Origin: Erysipelotrichaceae bacterium
GTDB lineage: Bacteria; Bacillota_I; Bacilli_A; Erysipelotrichales; Erysipelotrichaceae
DNA length: 6,155 nt
Assembly (NCBI GenBank): GCA_900759455.1
Contig: CAAEVI010000071.1
Span: 1 to 6,155 of the forward strand
Reading direction: 5' to 3'
Part shown: in pieces, positions 5,498 through 6,155 of the stretch
Layout of the letters: each line of letters begins with the position of its first letter
Position numbering within the stretch: the stretch's first letter is position 1
Notes under the pieces: generated by a model
Databases searched by the model: none
The model's input: only the letters and a program-made list of their open reading frames with translations
What the model was told of the DNA's origin: nothing
Position numbers and translations under genes: made by a program

Positions 5498-5583
5498 GAC
5501 AATGGTTTTGATGAAACAAATAAAGAAAAAGAATTTAGCACTTACCTCTTGGCTCGTTTGGGGTGGTTTTGTCCTGTGGTGTC

Positions 5584-5633
5584 AGAGCCCGTAAAGCCTT
5601 ATTTTACAAGGTTTTTGCGGGTTCTTGCTTTTT
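5584..5633 (+). terminator. Terminator-like hairpin after the DUF2200 gene
   Basis: AGAGCCCGTAAAGCCTT (5584-5600) pairs with AAGGTTTTTGCGGGTTCT (5608-5625) over about 16 pairs, including G-U pairs and one bulge, with a 7-base loop. A T-run follows at 5629-5633 after three bases. It lies about 90 bases after the DUF2200 stop, and may belong to the inserted element instead of the operon. Confidence 0.6.
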
Positions 5634-5667
5634 GTCTGGGAGCGTCAAAAATCGTCATTTTGAAAGA

Positions 5668-5691
5668 AAATGGTGTAGTAAATGGTGTAGT
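5668..5691 (+). repeat. Two tandem 12-base repeats, candidate integrase arm sites
   Basis: AAATGGTGTAGT occurs twice head to tail (5668-5679, 5680-5691) and is followed by AAAA. The GTAGTAAAT within it resembles, from memory, the arm-type site bound by the N-terminal domain of the Tn916 integrase (core TAGTAAAT). Short direct repeats near an element end are typical arm sites. Confidence 0.5.
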
Positions 5692-5700
5692 AAAATAGAC

Positions 5701-6013
5701 CGGAGGATGTGGAATGGAATGGAAATAAGCGATAGCGAAAAGCACGGAGATTTGATAAAATAATATATACATAGATTTTTTGTTTAGAAGAGAAAATTTT
5801 AATTTGGTAATTTATATAGTTTTATAAAAGTTAATATATTGATAAAAATATTTTTTGGTCTGATAGGAAAATAAAAATAGTGGAATAAATAAAATTATGA
5901 AATGTTTGTTTATAGAGAACATTTACAGAGGATTTCTCCTTCAATCGGTATATGGTTAGGGTGAAGGGGTATTTGCAGTACATAAGTATTAAGATTAAAC
6001 GAAAGGGAAAGCA
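5701..6013. other. AT-rich gene-free stretch before the SIR2-like gene
   Basis: About 310 bases without a supported gene. Positions 5761-5880 are only about 15% GC, against roughly half in the transporter gene, which suggests foreign DNA. GGAGG at 5702-5706 is followed only by tiny frames. An imperfect hairpin, CTCCTTCA/TGAAGGGG (5936-5943 with 5962-5969), precedes the SIR2-like gene. No clear promoter could be identified; TTGCAG at 5973-5978 lacks a good -10. Confidence 0.5.
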
Positions 6014-6155
6014 ATGGATATTGACACAATAAAAAAGATAATTCAGGAATTCTTTCAAGAAGGAACAGTCACAATAGTTGGCTCTGGACTTTCGTTGGCT
6101 GAGGGAATACCTGGCATGCTTGAATTGGCTAAGGAGTTACAGCGTCAAATTCCTA
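6014..6155 (+). CDS. SIR2-like NAD-binding protein, N-terminal fragment cut by the window edge
   Basis: Forty-seven residues are visible. A short helix (IKKIIQEFFQEG, 6-17) leads into TVTIVGSGLSLAEGIPGM (18-35) and the helix ELAKELQRQ. The strand-GSGLS-loop pattern followed by a G-[IL]-P-G turn matches the first NAD-binding motif of SIR2-like domains (usual form GAG-x-S, then GLP-x-W). Such domains at an N-terminus are common in anti-phage defence proteins, including ThsA of Thoeris, DSR1/DSR2, SIR2-HerA and SIR2-fused STAND proteins, where they deplete NAD+ and stop the infected cell. Which type this is cannot be told, as the effector or sensor part is outside. AAAGGG lies six bases before ATG 6014. 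Its AT-rich upstream DNA and place beside element-like repeats suggest acquired cargo. Confidence 0.7.
   Translation, partial: MDIDTIKKIIQEFFQEGTVTIVGSGLSLAEGIPGMLELAKELQRQIP

Larger units (their letters stand above)
5525..5700. mobile_element. Candidate end (att region) of an integrated element
   Basis: After the DUF2200 operon the sequence stops resembling its neighbours. It has a strong hairpin, a pair of tandem 12-base repeats resembling integrase arm sites, and then very AT-rich DNA leading to a SIR2-like gene. No protein of plausible composition is encoded here in either strand. No integrase is visible, and the exact junction and core site cannot be set without the other end. The call is an inference from composition and repeats. 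Confidence 0.4.

Noticed and set aside
5563..5763. Plus-strand 66-codon frame through the hairpin and tandem repeats
   Set aside because: The translation follows the repeats (KWCSKWCSK) and the hairpin; there is no ribosome site and no domain.
5719..5763. Tiny frame MEISDSEKHGDLIK after a GGAGG at 5702
   Set aside because: The start is 12 bases from the GGAGG, and the better-spaced ATG at 5714 gives only four codons; probably a gene remnant or chance.
5831..6058. Minus-strand 75-codon frame overlapping the SIR2-like start
   Set aside because: AT-rich chance frame rich in Phe, Ile and Tyr, no ribosome site, and it overlaps a better-supported gene.
1..6155. tRNA, rRNA, tmRNA, CRISPR array, transposase or integrase in the window
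   Set aside because: None was seen by eye on either strand; the hairpin at 5584-5625 lacks a cloverleaf and a CCA-type end.

Overview
The window looks like a piece of a Bacillota (Firmicutes) chromosome. GGAGG-type ribosome binding sites are strong and closely spaced, genes are compact and often convergent, and the families present (stand-alone LytTR regulator, fused MacB-like ABC transporter, C_GCAxxG_C_C protein, DUF1801, DUF2200) are common in gut Clostridia and Erysipelotrichia. The class cannot be fixed from this sequence. TGA is used as an ordinary stop in several genes.

Layout. Positions 1-52 may hold the start of an unrecognised minus-strand gene. Next is a minus-strand LytTR DNA-binding regulator (94-549), divergent from a fused ABC ATPase/FtsX-type permease (754-3327). 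Their shared control region has an unusual symmetry. A 16-base element occurs once in each direction, at nearly the same distance from each start codon, and a cluster of AGCGGT repeats lies between the copies. This suggests the regulator controls itself and the exporter. A bidirectional terminator (3342-3417) separates the transporter from a convergent small membrane protein (3416-3661).

Positions 3662-4168 contain two very short plus-strand reading frames, 41 and 38 codons. Each has a promoter-like sequence and a plausible ribosome binding site. The second runs into a strong bidirectional terminator. On the minus strand follows a C_GCAxxG_C_C family protein (4168-4581). After it comes a plus-strand two-gene operon, DUF1801 (4776-5063) then DUF2200 (5147-5497). 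The DUF1801 gene is cut by an in-frame TGA. Its reading frame resumes and ends in a 4-base ATGA overlap with the DUF2200 start, so the stop is probably a recent nonsense mutation.

The character changes after about 5500. A terminator-like hairpin, tandem 12-base repeats resembling integrase arm-type sites, and then about 15% GC DNA point to the end of an integrated element. The last gene starts at 6014 and is cut by the window edge. Its 47 visible residues carry a GSGLS NAD-binding motif like those of SIR2-like proteins of anti-phage defence systems. The most interesting part of the locus therefore probably lies just beyond the right edge.
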